Shown: positions 1 to 8,684, counted from the first letter of the stretch. The stretch is DNA of 64,000 bases from UBA11358 sp049517655 (GCA_049517655.1 JBEKRQ010000003.1:124001-188000), one strand, 5' to 3'. Numbers and translations are program-made. The notes: generated by a model from the sequence alone, not told the origin.

Positions 1-758
1 AGGGCGACACCGCCGGCGGACACAACGCTCCGCCACGCGGCACGCTGCAACTCAATGCCATCGGCGAACCGGTATATGGCCTGCGCGATGTCGTTGACCT
101 CAAAAAAATCCGCGAGCTGGGCCGGCCATTCTGGCTGGCTGGGTCGTATGGGCGATCTGGCAAGCTGGCCGAGGCCTTGCGCCTCGGCGCCACCGGCATT
201 CAGGTGGGAACGGCATTTGCGTTTTGCAATGAATCCGGCCTGCGCCCCGAACTCAAGCGGCAGGCTTTGCAAATGAGCCGTGCCGGTGTCGCGCGCGTTT
301 TCACCGATCCGGTCGCCTCGCCCACCGGTTTTCCGTTCAAGGTGGTTCAGATGCCCGGCACGCTTTCACAAGCCGATCGTTATGCGGCCCGGACGCGCAT
401 CTGCGAACTGGGTTATCTCCGGCATCTCTATCGCAAACCGAACGGGACACTAGGCTACCGTTGCCCTGCCGAGCCGGTGGATGATTATGTCAAAAAAGGT
501 GGGACGCTCGTGGACACGCAAGGCCGCAAATGCCTTTGCAATGGACTGCTCGCCAACGTCGGCCTCAATCAGATGCGCTCCGAAATGGAACAGGAATTGG
601 CGTTGATGACCGCCGGCGACGATGTCGCGCAAGTCGCGCAGTTTCTCAAGCCGGGCTGCGACTCCTACACTGCGGCGGACGTTCTGCGCCACCTGCTTGC
701 CAATCAGGACACCGAAAGGGTTGCTTTGGAAGAAATGGCTGTGGTTGTCCCAGCCTGA
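1..758 (+). CDS. Nitronate monooxygenase-like protein, 5' truncated
   Basis: The frame is open from base 3, so the N-terminus lies outside the window. The visible part begins with GDTAGGHNAPPRG, the flavin-proximal GGHN segment typical of nitronate monooxygenase (2-nitropropane dioxygenase) TIM barrels. It continues through GATGIQVGTAFAFC, the usual late-barrel phosphate-binding segment. These FMN enzymes oxidise alkyl nitronates. About 90 residues after the barrel form an extra C-terminal part with several Cys residues (for example GRKCLCNG), seen in longer family members. The TGA ends at 758. Family assignment is firm; the substrate is not known. Confidence 0.85.
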   Translation, partial: GDTAGGHNAPPRGTLQLNAIGEPVYGLRDVVDLKKIRELGRPFWLAGSYGRSGKLAEALRLGATGIQVGTAFAFCNESGLRPELKRQALQMSRAGVARVFTDPVASPTGFPFKVVQMPGTLSQADRYAARTRICELGYLRHLYRKPNGTLGYRCPAEPVDDYVKKGGTLVDTQGRKCLCNGLLANVGLNQMRSEMEQELALMTAGDDVAQVAQFLKPGCDSYTAADVLRHLLANQDTERVALEEMAVVVPA

Positions 759-795
759 CCACGCCGTCTAAGAAGCCGGACCTGCCAAACAAAAA

Positions 796-823
796 GCGGG
801 ACTCGGTTTTACCCAAGCCCCGC
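796..823. terminator. Possible bidirectional terminator hairpin
   Basis: An imperfect inverted repeat (GCGGGACTCGG, loop TTTTA, CCAAGCCCCGC) lies between two convergent genes. It has two mismatches and no long T tract, so termination is only suggested by position. Confidence 0.35.
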
Positions 824-842
824 CGTGAAATCCCAAGCGCGA

Positions 843-1151
843 TTAATAGCGATTGCGACTGCCACCGTATTCACGGCGACCACCGCCACCGGACGCGCGT
901 TCTTCGCGCGGCTTGGCGACATTGACCGTGAGGGCGCGACCGCCCAGTTGTGAGCCGTTGAGCGCCGCAATGGCCTTCTGCGCCTCTTCAGGCGTGTTCA
1001 TGGTGATGAAACCAAAACCACGGGGACGACCGGTGGTCCGGTCCGTCATCAGGTTGGTTTCAGTGACCGTGCCATGCGCCGCAAAGGCATCCTGCAGGTC
1101 GTTTTCCGTGGTTTCGAAGGATAGATTTCCTACAAACAATTTATTACTCAT
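843..1151 (-). CDS. Glycine-rich RNA-binding protein (single RRM)
   Basis: A 102-residue protein with one RNA recognition motif covering about residues 3-80. RNP2 is LFVGNL and RNP1 is RGFGFITM. The tail is short and rich in Gly and Arg (GGGGRREYGG). Stand-alone RRM proteins of this size occur in Verrucomicrobiota, Cyanobacteria and Planctomycetes and are often cold-induced single-stranded RNA binders. The gene is monocistronic and convergent with the preceding gene. Confidence 0.9.
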   Translation of the reverse strand: MSNKLFVGNLSFETTENDLQDAFAAHGTVTETNLMTDRTTGRPRGFGFITMNTPEEAQKAIAALNGSQLGGRALTVNVAKPREERASGGGGRREYGGSRNRY

Positions 1152-1452
1152 GTGATGTTTTACTGTCCTAGACTGAACTTTGCTTTAACCAGACTGTTCC
1201 CGTTAATCGGATTTCAAATCATCACTGAACTGAGTTCACCTGAAGATTCACCATGCCGTGGAAGCTCTGTGCTATCTAACAGACGCGTGCAATATCGCTG
1301 GTTCTGCCGCAATAGCAACAACAATCGGCAACTATCTTTTGTGGCACCCGCCGCGTCGAGCGCGCGCTGGTGAAGCGGGTAGAAATACGCCCTCGCGCTG
1401 TTCCTGCTCTGGCGTCACCGGGCAAACTTCGCCAGCTTCTTGAAGCCGTAAC
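1152..1452. other. Intergenic region without a recognised gene
   Basis: About 300 bases upstream of the RRM gene. The short ORFs here have no recognisable protein character. The region should hold the RRM promoter and 5' leader, but no convincing -35/-10 pair is visible. Confidence 0.5.
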
Positions 1453-1914
1453 TTACGTCTTCGGCGGCCATTCCACGCCGGCGAGTTCCTTGGGCAATTG
1501 CGTCGGGTCAACCGGATAGATGAGTGAGAGGTCCATCTTGGATTTTGAACCTTGCAGAAATTCCAGTTCTTCCGGCGCGCCGATGATGAGCCAGAGCACC
1601 TCGGTGTCGGTGTCGTTGAACACCTGGCGCAACTGGTCCGGCCCGACCAGTACGCCGCCGTATTTCGGCACGGTCAACGTCTCGCTACCCACGCGCATCA
1701 GGCCCGTACCTTCGAGGACGAAATAAAATTCCTCCTGCCGGATGTGCTTGTGCAGCGTATTGGCGCTTTTAGGCGGCAACCGCCAGAGCCGCGCACCCAT
1801 GTTTTCGCTCCCGGTGCGTTCCAGATAATCCGCGTTCGGGATGCGCATCAGATTGGACGGTCGCCAATGGAGGTCGTCCGGTTTAATCAGGAAATAACCT
1901 TGGATTGGTTTCAT
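1453..1914 (-). CDS. Cupin-domain protein
   Basis: A 153-residue single-domain cupin starting at MKPIQGYFLIKP. The frame stays open further upstream, but that extension would overlap the esterase gene, so the ATG at 1914 is preferred. Metal-ligand-type residues are HKHIRQEEFYFVLEG around residues 56-70, the first cupin motif. The second motif, near KYGGVLVGPDQLRQVFND, is weaker. It probably binds a metal or small ligand; the reaction is unknown. It follows the esterase by 37 bases on the same strand. Fragments of a related gene lie at 2857-2949 and 5700-5747. Confidence 0.8.
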   Translation of the reverse strand: MKPIQGYFLIKPDDLHWRPSNLMRIPNADYLERTGSENMGARLWRLPPKSANTLHKHIRQEEFYFVLEGTGLMRVGSETLTVPKYGGVLVGPDQLRQVFNDTDTEVLWLIIGAPEELEFLQGSKSKMDLSLIYPVDPTQLPKELAGVEWPPKT

Positions 1915-1951
1915 AAGTTTCAGTCGCTCTTCGTTCCGGGCGCGTTGGGGG

Positions 1952-2860
1952 TCATTTGAAAAGTTTCTGCGCAAAGTAATATAATGCCTGCTTCCACTCG
2001 GCTGGATCATGCCCGTGTCCGTCCACATGCCACACATGCGGGACGTTGTTTGTCTTAAGGTAGGCGTGGACACCCTGACTGATGCGGATGAGGCCATCCT
2101 TGTTACCGGAGGAAAGCCACAGCAGTTTCAATTGCTTCGCCGCTTCGAAATGGGGAAGAAGTTCCGCAGGCGGTTTGGTGTTAGGCGCGGCGGAAAAGGC
2201 TCCTATCCAGGCAAATTTGTCGGGGTGCGCCAGTCCGAAGTTCAGCGATTGCCCGCCGCCCATGGAAAGTCCGGCCAGAGCGCGATTTTCCCGGTTCGTG
2301 TAAGTGCTGTAACGTGACTCGATCGCAGGAATGACATCATCCAGCAGGTCGTGCTCGAAGGTCTCAAAGGCGGGCACGGCGGCGAAAATATTTCCCTGGG
2401 CGCGGTCGTTCTTCTGCGCGCGGCCATTGGGCATCACGATGATCATCGGCACGGCTTTGCCGTCGGCGATCAGGTTGTCGAGAATGATGTCGGGCTGGCA
2501 AAAACGTTCCCACTCGGTTTCGTCCCCGCCAATGCCATGCAACAGGTAGAGCACCGGATACTTTTTGTCCTGCGTGTAACCGGGCGGCGTGTAAACCTGC
2601 ATCCTGCGCTTTGTGCCGACGGTCTTCGAATCGTATTCAATCATCTCCAAATGCCCGTGCGGAATGCCTTCACGTTTCACATCAAAGCCGGCCGGCGGCG
2701 GGGGGAAGGCCGGCACATCATCAGGATTCAGCACAATCGGCCAGCCAAATCCGGGCAGCTCAAGACCGTGATTTCCCGGGCGTGCCTGCGGCGCGTTGGT
2801 GTTTTGAGCAAAGGCTGGAATTACCGCCGCCAGAATCAGGATAAGCGTCAGAGTTCTCAT
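1952..2860 (-). CDS. Secreted esterase (CE1 / Esterase D-like)
   Basis: A 302-residue protein with an N-terminal signal peptide (about residues 1-18, ending near AFA|QN) and an alpha/beta hydrolase fold. The sequence YPVLYLLHGIGG gives the oxyanion region, GLSMGGG carries the nucleophile serine, and HVDGHGHDPAEW supplies the late histidine. It resembles feruloyl or acetyl-xylan esterases of family CE1 and the Fes/EsteraseD group, so it probably acts on ester-decorated polysaccharides outside the cytoplasm. Its ATG overlaps the stop of a 30-codon ORF derived from a cupin gene. Confidence 0.85.
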   Translation of the reverse strand: MRTLTLILILAAVIPAFAQNTNAPQARPGNHGLELPGFGWPIVLNPDDVPAFPPPPAGFDVKREGIPHGHLEMIEYDSKTVGTKRRMQVYTPPGYTQDKKYPVLYLLHGIGGDETEWERFCQPDIILDNLIADGKAVPMIIVMPNGRAQKNDRAQGNIFAAVPAFETFEHDLLDDVIPAIESRYSTYTNRENRALAGLSMGGGQSLNFGLAHPDKFAWIGAFSAAPNTKPPAELLPHFEAAKQLKLLWLSSGNKDGLIRISQGVHAYLKTNNVPHVWHVDGHGHDPAEWKQALYYFAQKLFK

Positions 2861-2949
2861 AAACGATGATCGCCAGTCGCCAGGCTACTGGAACGGCGCC
2901 AGAAGAGGTCTTCCGGCTTGATAAGATGGTAACCTTGAATGGCTTTCAT
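2857..2949 (-). pseudogene. Cupin gene N-terminal fragment, now a 30-codon ORF
   Basis: It reads MKAIQGYHLIKPEDLFWRR and closely matches the start of the complete cupin at 1453-1914 (MKPIQGYFLIKPDDLHWRP). Similarity then stops and the frame runs into TGA. The TGA overlaps the esterase ATG in an ATGA arrangement, so the remnant may now act as a coupled upstream ORF. Product function is unlikely. Confidence 0.75.
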
Positions 2950-2982
2950 AGACTCGCTGGCGAATAACTCGCCGCTGATTGG

Positions 2983-3378
2983 TCACGCTTTGTATTGTTC
3001 GTCGCTGACCTTTTCCATCCAGTCAACCATTTTGCCGTCGAGCTGTTCCTGAATGGCGATGTGGGTCATGGCCGTGGTTGGCGCGGCGCCGTGCCAATGC
3101 TTTTCGCCTGGCGCAATCCAGACCACGTCGCCCGGCCGGATTTCCTCAATCGGGCCACCCCAACGTTGCACACGACCGCAGCCGGCGGTCACAATCAGGG
3201 TCTGGCCCAGCGGATGCGTGTGCCAGGCGGTTCGAGCGCCGGGCTCGAACGTAACACTGTTGCCAGCCGCACGCGCAGGAGCGTTTGGCTGAAACAGAGG
3301 GTCTATGCGCACCGTGCCGGTAAACCAGTCGGCCGGTCCTTTGTTGGATGGCTGTGAGCCGCTTCGTTTGATTTCCAT
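2983..3378 (-). CDS. Cupin, manganese hydroxynitrile lyase-type
   Basis: A 131-residue protein that from memory is very close to the Granulicella tundricola hydroxynitrile lyase. It has the same length, the same WFTGTVRIDPLFQ start and the same ending WME.V.DEQY. The metal ligands His53, His55, Gln59 and His94 are all present in WHTHPLGQ and GEKHWHG. Characterised relatives split or form mandelonitrile; the natural substrate in soil bacteria is uncertain. The gene lies 42 bases after the aldo/keto reductase stop, so the two are probably co-transcribed. Confidence 0.85.
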   Translation of the reverse strand: MEIKRSGSQPSNKGPADWFTGTVRIDPLFQPNAPARAAGNSVTFEPGARTAWHTHPLGQTLIVTAGCGRVQRWGGPIEEIRPGDVVWIAPGEKHWHGAAPTTAMTHIAIQEQLDGKMVDWMEKVSDEQYKA

Positions 3379-3420
3379 ATTTCGAATTTCTTTGTTTGAT
3401 ACAACAATCGTTTGTTTTGC

Positions 3421-4419
3421 TCAACGGCCAGTCATCTGCTCCAGCTTTTCAGGATACCGGGCACCATGCACCGTGATCTTTGAAGCCGCGCTTTCGATGT
3501 CACGGAGGTCGTCCGGCGTAAGTTCGACTGTAACCGCTCCGATGTTCTCGTCCAGGCGATGTAGCTTCGTGGTGCCCGGGATTGGAACAATCCACGGCTT
3601 CCGGGCCAGCAGCCACGCCAGCGCGATTTGAGCCGGTGTCGCTTTTTTCCGTTTGGCGATTTTGCCGAGCAGATCAATCAATGCCTGATTCGCTTTGAGC
3701 GCCTCCGACGTGAAGCGAGGGAGGGTGCTGCGGAAGTCGGAGCTGTCAAACTTCGCGTTTTCGTCAATCTTGCCCGTGAGAAAACCCTTACCCAGCGGGC
3801 TGTAGGGAACGAAACCGATGCCGAGTTCTTCGAGAGTCGGTATCACTTCCTTCTCCGGCGTTCTTGTCCATAGCGAGTATTCACTCTGGAGGGCGGTGAG
3901 CGGCTGGACTTTGTGCGCGCGCCGGATTGTTTTCACGCCTGCTTCGGAAAGACCGAAATGCTTGACCTTGCCTTGCTGAATCAGCTCCTTCACCGCTCCC
4001 GCCACGTCTTCAATCGGCACGTTCGGGTCAACCCGATGCTGATAGAGCAAATCAATGGTCTCGAGCCGGAGCCGCTTGAGCGAGCCTTCGACGGCCTGCT
4101 TGATGTGCTCCGGCCGACTGTTCAGACCTGCCGCACCCGGCCGATTGTCACTGCCACTCAGGTCGAAGCCGAACTTGGTTGCTATGACCACTCGCCCACG
4201 GAACGGAGCGAGCGCTTCGCCAACGAGTTCTTCGTTTGTGTATGGGCCGTAAACTTCAGCGGTATCGAAGAAGGTGACGCCGCGTTCGACGGCTGCCCGA
4301 AGTAGAGAAGTCATCTCCTTTTTGTCTTTGGGTGGGCCGTAGGAAAAACTCATTCCCATGCAGCCCAGCCCGATGGCCGAGACTTCCAAATTGCTGCTTC
4401 CAAGTTTGCGCTTTTGCAT
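3421..4419 (-). CDS. Aldo/keto reductase
   Basis: A 332-residue NADPH-dependent oxidoreductase of the AKR superfamily. The catalytic tetrad is visible as Asp52, Tyr57, Lys82 and His128 (FFDTAEVYG, IATKFG, LLYQHRVD). The C-terminal coenzyme site IVPIPGTTKLHRLDEN is intact. It resembles YakC/IolS-type reductases acting on small carbonyl compounds. An AAGGA Shine-Dalgarno sits about nine bases before the ATG at 4419. It heads a probable operon with the hydroxynitrile-lyase-type cupin. Confidence 0.93.
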   Translation of the reverse strand: MQKRKLGSSNLEVSAIGLGCMGMSFSYGPPKDKKEMTSLLRAAVERGVTFFDTAEVYGPYTNEELVGEALAPFRGRVVIATKFGFDLSGSDNRPGAAGLNSRPEHIKQAVEGSLKRLRLETIDLLYQHRVDPNVPIEDVAGAVKELIQQGKVKHFGLSEAGVKTIRRAHKVQPLTALQSEYSLWTRTPEKEVIPTLEELGIGFVPYSPLGKGFLTGKIDENAKFDSSDFRSTLPRFTSEALKANQALIDLLGKIAKRKKATPAQIALAWLLARKPWIVPIPGTTKLHRLDENIGAVTVELTPDDLRDIESAASKITVHGARYPEKLEQMTGR

Positions 4420-4439
4420 TTTTGAATCCTTTCTCTCAG

Positions 4440-5393
4440 TTAAATGTTAGAGCAAGTTTGTTTGATGGGTGATGGAACGTGAAAACATTTAATGCCAGCA
4501 TAACTAGCCATTTGAGCAAGCTTCCTGTCTTTCGTCATAATGTTGGCTCCTAAATAAATGGCTGTTTGCAAGATATACATATCACCAAAGACGTTTGCGT
4601 AGTTTGGCTTGTCAAACTGAATGCGTATCCCTGTTGGCTCTGTATCTTCTATGAGAAGTGTTGCATAGCACACCTCTACTGCTCTTTTCGACTTTCCGAT
4701 GTCATGTTTACATGCTGGTAGCCTTCGCCTTATATCCCCTTTTAATACCTCTATTGTCTTTTGTATTTTGTCAGGCGACGGTAAATCAGAAGCCTTTCCC
4801 GAATCTATAAACGCCAAACTGATAGTTGAATCGAGAGGGCCTGAAAATAGAAAGGCTAATCGAATGTGGTCTCTGATTAGCTCTTTTTCCTTTTCAATCT
4901 TCGTCGGCATTTCTGCTTTCTGTTTGGCGACAGTTGGCCCCTTGCCTTTAGATGCTTCGGTTAGCTTGGCTTTATCAAAAGCGTAGTGAAAAGGCTCGTC
5001 AATTCTATCTACGAGGATGCAATTGAGGTTTGCGTCTATACCGACACTAAATATGTTGCCAAGTTTGCAACGAGCCGCTTCGAGTATCAGGTCTTTTGTG
5101 TTTGGATTCTCGCGGGACAGGGTAGGCGATATGATGAACGCCTTTTCAAGATTTTCTTTGCATTCCTTCTTCCAGTTAGTGTTGGAATCAACTACATACG
5201 TGTCACGTTTGCCAATCGCGTCCAGCAAGTTTTCCTTTTCAAATTCGTGCGGTATGTGCTTGCCGCTAAAATCATACATGCTACAGGAATGCTCAAGAAT
5301 CTTGCGGATTCGTTCCTGTCCTTGCGGCGATTCTCTAGCAAGTATATCATCAACTTGCCTTCTGGTCATCGTAAAGAATGGTTTTATTGCCAT
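4440..5393 (-). CDS. Uncharacterised protein with PIN-like C-terminus
   Basis: A 317-residue protein with no family I can name. The last 60 residues (FGDMYILQTAIYLGANIMT, KDRKLAQMASYAG) follow the end of a PIN domain: an acidic helix, a GA.I.T.D strand and an A...G helix. The middle (about 150-180) is Lys/Glu-rich and probably linker or coil. Base composition is clearly more AT-rich than the neighbours, with many AAA, ATA and TTT codons, which suggests recent acquisition. A PIN nuclease role, perhaps in defence or RNA turnover, is inference only. Confidence 0.6.
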   Translation of the reverse strand: MAIKPFFTMTRRQVDDILARESPQGQERIRKILEHSCSMYDFSGKHIPHEFEKENLLDAIGKRDTYVVDSNTNWKKECKENLEKAFIISPTLSRENPNTKDLILEAARCKLGNIFSVGIDANLNCILVDRIDEPFHYAFDKAKLTEASKGKGPTVAKQKAEMPTKIEKEKELIRDHIRLAFLFSGPLDSTISLAFIDSGKASDLPSPDKIQKTIEVLKGDIRRRLPACKHDIGKSKRAVEVCYATLLIEDTEPTGIRIQFDKPNYANVFGDMYILQTAIYLGANIMTKDRKLAQMASYAGIKCFHVPSPIKQTCSNI

Positions 5394-5757
5394 TCAAGGA
5401 TTTTGTCAGGTTCGGAACCGCTCCACAACAGGAAGCCGAGTCATAAAGTATCGAAACCGTGCAGCGGCGAAATAAACGAGGATTTGCGAATTTCCATTTG
5501 TCACCCCTCGCTGACGGAGGGAAGCGACAACATGTCAACGTTACGCGCCGGGGCGATGATCTAGGCTTTGATGTCCCGCCATGCTTCCCCGCGACAAGCC
5601 ACCAAACATTTCCCGCCAACATAGCGTTCGAAAGCTTCGGCAGATGTTGTCTCAGGTATTGGCATTGGGCGAGATTCTATTCGATTCACGTCTTCGCGTA
5701 AACCGCCAGAGCCGCGCGCCGAGATTCTCGCTCCCGGTGTGGGTTCCATGAATTAAC
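5394..5757. other. Gene-poor gap with a cupin remnant
   Basis: About 360 bases between the PIN-like gene and the PEP-CTERM gene. The only recognisable item is the cupin fragment at 5700-5747. A short minus-strand ORF (5561-5665, MPIPETTSAEAFERYVGGK start) looks mildly coding but has no known relative. Confidence 0.5.
5700..5747 (-). pseudogene. Cupin gene internal fragment
   Basis: The minus strand encodes TGSENLGARLWR, nearly identical to TGSENMGARLWR in the intact cupin at 1453-1914, and the DNA matches 1785-1832 closely. Nothing before or after it is cupin-like. It is a relic of duplication or rearrangement. Confidence 0.7.
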
Positions 5758-6618
5758 TCACCTTCGCCGGCGATGATGCAAAAAAGCCAATCCTGAAAAC
5801 GCACTTACCATTAACCACGCCGATGGTTCCGGCACCACGGCCACACTTACATTATCAAAAAAATCGCTCCCGGTAGTGTATCCAGCCAACCCGAAAAACG
5901 GTGTATTTGAGTGTGTCCACGTACCATCAATCGCCGTCCCAACCAGATTATTTACAGCACTCGGATCAACGTAAGCTGAGCCTAGTGAATCGTACAACGA
6001 CCAAAGATCTAACTGCGGCTCATAAGTGATTTTAAATGACCCCTGCTGCGGCAAAGGCGCCAAACCATCGGTTATGTCGATCAATGCTTGAGCGCCGCCG
6101 TATATTCCGGTTGAAAAACGGGACAAGGTCATCCGGTTCCCTACAAGCCCACCGCCGGTAAATACATAGCCAAAACCCGGATTGCCATCGTAGGGGTTGA
6201 TCGTCGAACTCGCCAGGATGAAGTTGAAGCCGTTGTTAAAAGCCCCGTCCTGATTCGAGAGATTGAAAGACCAGGTTATTGTGCCGGCTGATTGCGAGAG
6301 CACGGATTGGTAACCATTTCCGAAGCTGCTTGTATTCAGCATCAAACTCGCACGCCCGAATAATACCGGTGGCGATGGGTTGTTTGGTTCCAAGTAGGTT
6401 GTATCGATGCGGAGTTGGCCGTTGTCAACCGACACCGAGTGTAACGGCGGTGGGGTATAGGTTATGAAAGTCTCCCCAAAAACGGTAAATGCCGAAAGGT
6501 CTGCGCTTGAGTCAAAGGAGTTTGAATAAACAACTGTAGCCCCGCCGGTACAAAGCGATCCCAGAAAAACCACTATGAGAGAAAATTGGAATTTCACAAA
6601 AGTAGTGTAGCCGAACAA
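5758..6618 (-). CDS. PEP-CTERM sorting domain protein
   Basis: A 286-residue secreted protein. Residues 1-27 form a signal peptide. The C-terminus carries the PEP-CTERM tripartite signal: VPEPSAW, a hydrophobic stretch and a terminal HHRRRR cluster. Such proteins are processed by an exosortase and delivered to the surface or extracellular matrix. The middle is Ser/Thr/Asn/Gly-rich beta structure of the lectin-like type often seen in PEP-CTERM cargo (YSNSFDSSADLSAF start). No exosortase gene is in this window. Confidence 0.9.
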   Translation of the reverse strand: MFGYTTFVKFQFSLIVVFLGSLCTGGATVVYSNSFDSSADLSAFTVFGETFITYTPPPLHSVSVDNGQLRIDTTYLEPNNPSPPVLFGRASLMLNTSSFGNGYQSVLSQSAGTITWSFNLSNQDGAFNNGFNFILASSTINPYDGNPGFGYVFTGGGLVGNRMTLSRFSTGIYGGAQALIDITDGLAPLPQQGSFKITYEPQLDLWSLYDSLGSAYVDPSAVNNLVGTAIDGTWTHSNTPFFGLAGYTTGSDFFDNVSVAVVPEPSAWLMVSAFSGLAFLHHRRRR

Positions 6619-6756
6619 TGCTCACGGTGTCTATGTGATTCTTGAATAAGAGTCCTGTCTATAAGCCCAAGCCTTGGCCTGCACAAATTGGCCAGACTTT
6701 CCACAGCTCAGCCTGCGGACTTTCGCTCGCCTTCCAGCGGTTCGAATTCTTCGACT

Positions 6757-8679
6757 TTAGGCCTTCGCGTAAACTTCTGCACCTTTTTTCACAAACTCGC
6801 GAGACTTTTCTTCCATGCCTTTCTTCAGCGCCTCTTCCTCGGCGATGCCTTGCTCGGCGGCGTATTTGCGGACGTCTTCGGTGATTTTCATGGCACAAAA
6901 GTGCGGGCCGCACATGGAGCAGAAATGAGCCGTTTTTGCGCCTTCTTGCGGCAAGGTTTCGTCGTGGAACTCGCGGGCGGTCACGGGGTCGAGGCTCAAG
7001 TTGAATTGATCTTCCCAGCGAAATTCGAAGCGCGCCTTGCTTAGCGCGTTGTCGCGGTATTGCGCGCCGGGATGGCCCTTCGCCAAGTCGGCGGCGTGGG
7101 CAGCGATTTTGTAGGCGATGACGCCGTCTTTCACGTCTTTCTTGTTCGGCAGGCCGAGGTGTTCCTTGGGCGTGACGTAGCAAAGCAGCGCGCAGCCATA
7201 CCAGCCAATCATCGCCGCGCCGATGCCGCTGGAGAAGTGGTCGTAGCCGGGCGCGATGTCGGTGATGAGCGGGCCGAGCGTGTAGAACGGCGCTTCATGG
7301 CACCATTCAAGTTGCTTGTGCATGTTTTCCTCAATCATGTGCATGGGCACGTGGCCCGGACCTTCGTTCATGACCTGCACACCGTGTTTCCAGGCGCGTT
7401 CGGTGAGTTCGCCCTGCACCTTGAGCTCGGCGAATTGCGCTTCATCATTGGCGTCGGCAATGCTCCCCGGTCGAAGACCGTCGCCGATGCTGAAGGCGAC
7501 GTCGTAAGCGGCCAGGATTTCGCAAATATCGTCCCAGTGTGTGTAGAGAAAACTTTCCTGATGATGCGCCAGACACCATTTGGCCATGATACTACCGCCA
7601 CGGCTGACGATGCCGGTGGCACGGTGTGCCGTCAATGGGATGAACCGGAGCAACACTCCCGCATGGACAGTGAAGTAATCCACGCCTTGCTCGCATTGTT
7701 CGATGAGTGTGTCGCGAAAGATTTCCCAAGTCAGGTCTTCGGCTTTGCCGCCGGCTTTTTCGAGTGCCTGATAAATCGGCACGGTACCGATGGGCACGGG
7801 CGAGTTGCGGATAATCCATTCGTGCGTAGCGTGGATGTTGTTGCCGGTCGAGAGGTCCATGACGGTGTCCGCGCCCCACTTGGTGGCCCAGCGCATTTTT
7901 TCGACTTCCTCTTCGATGCTTGAGGCGAGTGCGCTGTTGCCGATATTGGCGTTGATTTTGACGAGGAAATTGCGCCCGATAATCATCGGCTCGGCTTCCG
8001 GATGATTGATGTTGGCCGGGATGATGGCGCGACCGGCGGCAACCTCGGCGCGAACAAATTCTGGGGTGATTTCAGCGGGAATGCGTTGGGGGAAGCGGCG
8101 GAAAACACTGGGAGTTTCAAGTTTCAAGTTTTCAGTTTTCAGTGAAGCACTCCCCGGGTGTTGCTTATTGAGGTCGTTTCTTACGATGTCCTTCGCCAGA
8201 TCTGCATTCTTCATTCTGCATTCTGCATTCTGCATTTGCTCCCGAATGGCGATGAATTCCATTTCGGGCGTGATGATGCCGGCGCGCGCGTAATGCAATT
8301 GCGTGACAATTTTGCCGGATTTGGCGCGCAGCGGTCTTTCACCATCTGCAGACTGTGGACTGTGGACTCCGGACTTTGGACCTTGGACTTTGGACTCTTC
8401 CACATCGCCTCGTTTCAAAATCCAATCGCGGCGCAACGCGGGAAGACCTTTCTCGATTGTGCCTTTGAAATTCGGATCGCCCCACGAGCCGCTCGTGTCA
8501 TAAACACGCACCGGCTCGTTGACCTCGATTGTGCCGTTGAAGGATTTCGTTGGGGTCAGTTCGATTTCGCGCATGGGCACGCGGATGTCGGGGTGCAGTT
8601 TGCCCTCGACATAAACGCGTTTGCTCTTCGGTAACTGCCCGCTGCCGTTCAGTTCGGACGAATCTTTGGTCGCGATCAT
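6757..8679 (-). CDS. thiC: Phosphomethylpyrimidine synthase ThiC
   Basis: A radical SAM enzyme converting aminoimidazole ribotide to hydroxymethylpyrimidine phosphate in thiamine synthesis. The C-terminal cluster motif CSMCGPHFC is present near residue 590, and core motifs such as RAEVAAGRAIIPANINHPE and MNEGPGHVP are intact. The ATG at 8679 (MIATKDSSELNG) is chosen; 640 residues is slightly longer than usual. The frame stays open upstream towards the riboswitch, but that extension is leader. Three in-frame repeat insertions lie in the N-terminal third (8108-8160, 8205-8245, 8340-8401). A TPP riboswitch precedes the gene. Confidence 0.97.
   Translation of the reverse strand: MIATKDSSELNGSGQLPKSKRVYVEGKLHPDIRVPMREIELTPTKSFNGTIEVNEPVRVYDTSGSWGDPNFKGTIEKGLPALRRDWILKRGDVEESKVQGPKSGVHSPQSADGERPLRAKSGKIVTQLHYARAGIITPEMEFIAIREQMQNAECRMKNADLAKDIVRNDLNKQHPGSASLKTENLKLETPSVFRRFPQRIPAEITPEFVRAEVAAGRAIIPANINHPEAEPMIIGRNFLVKINANIGNSALASSIEEEVEKMRWATKWGADTVMDLSTGNNIHATHEWIIRNSPVPIGTVPIYQALEKAGGKAEDLTWEIFRDTLIEQCEQGVDYFTVHAGVLLRFIPLTAHRATGIVSRGGSIMAKWCLAHHQESFLYTHWDDICEILAAYDVAFSIGDGLRPGSIADANDEAQFAELKVQGELTERAWKHGVQVMNEGPGHVPMHMIEENMHKQLEWCHEAPFYTLGPLITDIAPGYDHFSSGIGAAMIGWYGCALLCYVTPKEHLGLPNKKDVKDGVIAYKIAAHAADLAKGHPGAQYRDNALSKARFEFRWEDQFNLSLDPVTAREFHDETLPQEGAKTAHFCSMCGPHFCAMKITEDVRKYAAEQGIAEEEALKKGMEEKSREFVKKGAEVYAKA
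8108..8160. repeat. TTTCAAG/TTTTCAG tandem-word repeat inside thiC
   Basis: The plus strand reads TTTCAAG twice, then TTTTCAG twice. In thiC this encodes SLKTENLKLET. The same words occur between genes at 10411-10490. It falls in a region where ThiC homologues normally have no such segment. Confidence 0.75.
8205..8245. repeat. CATTCTG tandem-word repeat inside thiC
   Basis: The words TGCATTCTTCATTC and then TGCATTC three times encode MQNAECRMKNA in thiC. A related GAATG-word hairpin lies between genes at 16621-16712. Confidence 0.75.
8340..8401. repeat. GGACTTTGGAC tandem-word repeat inside thiC
   Basis: Tandem copies of GACTGTGGACT and GACTTTGGACT encode ESKVQGPKSGVHSPQSADGE in frame. The inverse word GTCCAAA is repeated three times at 8692-8718 in the thiC leader. 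Confidence 0.75.
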
Positions 8680-8684
8680 AATTT

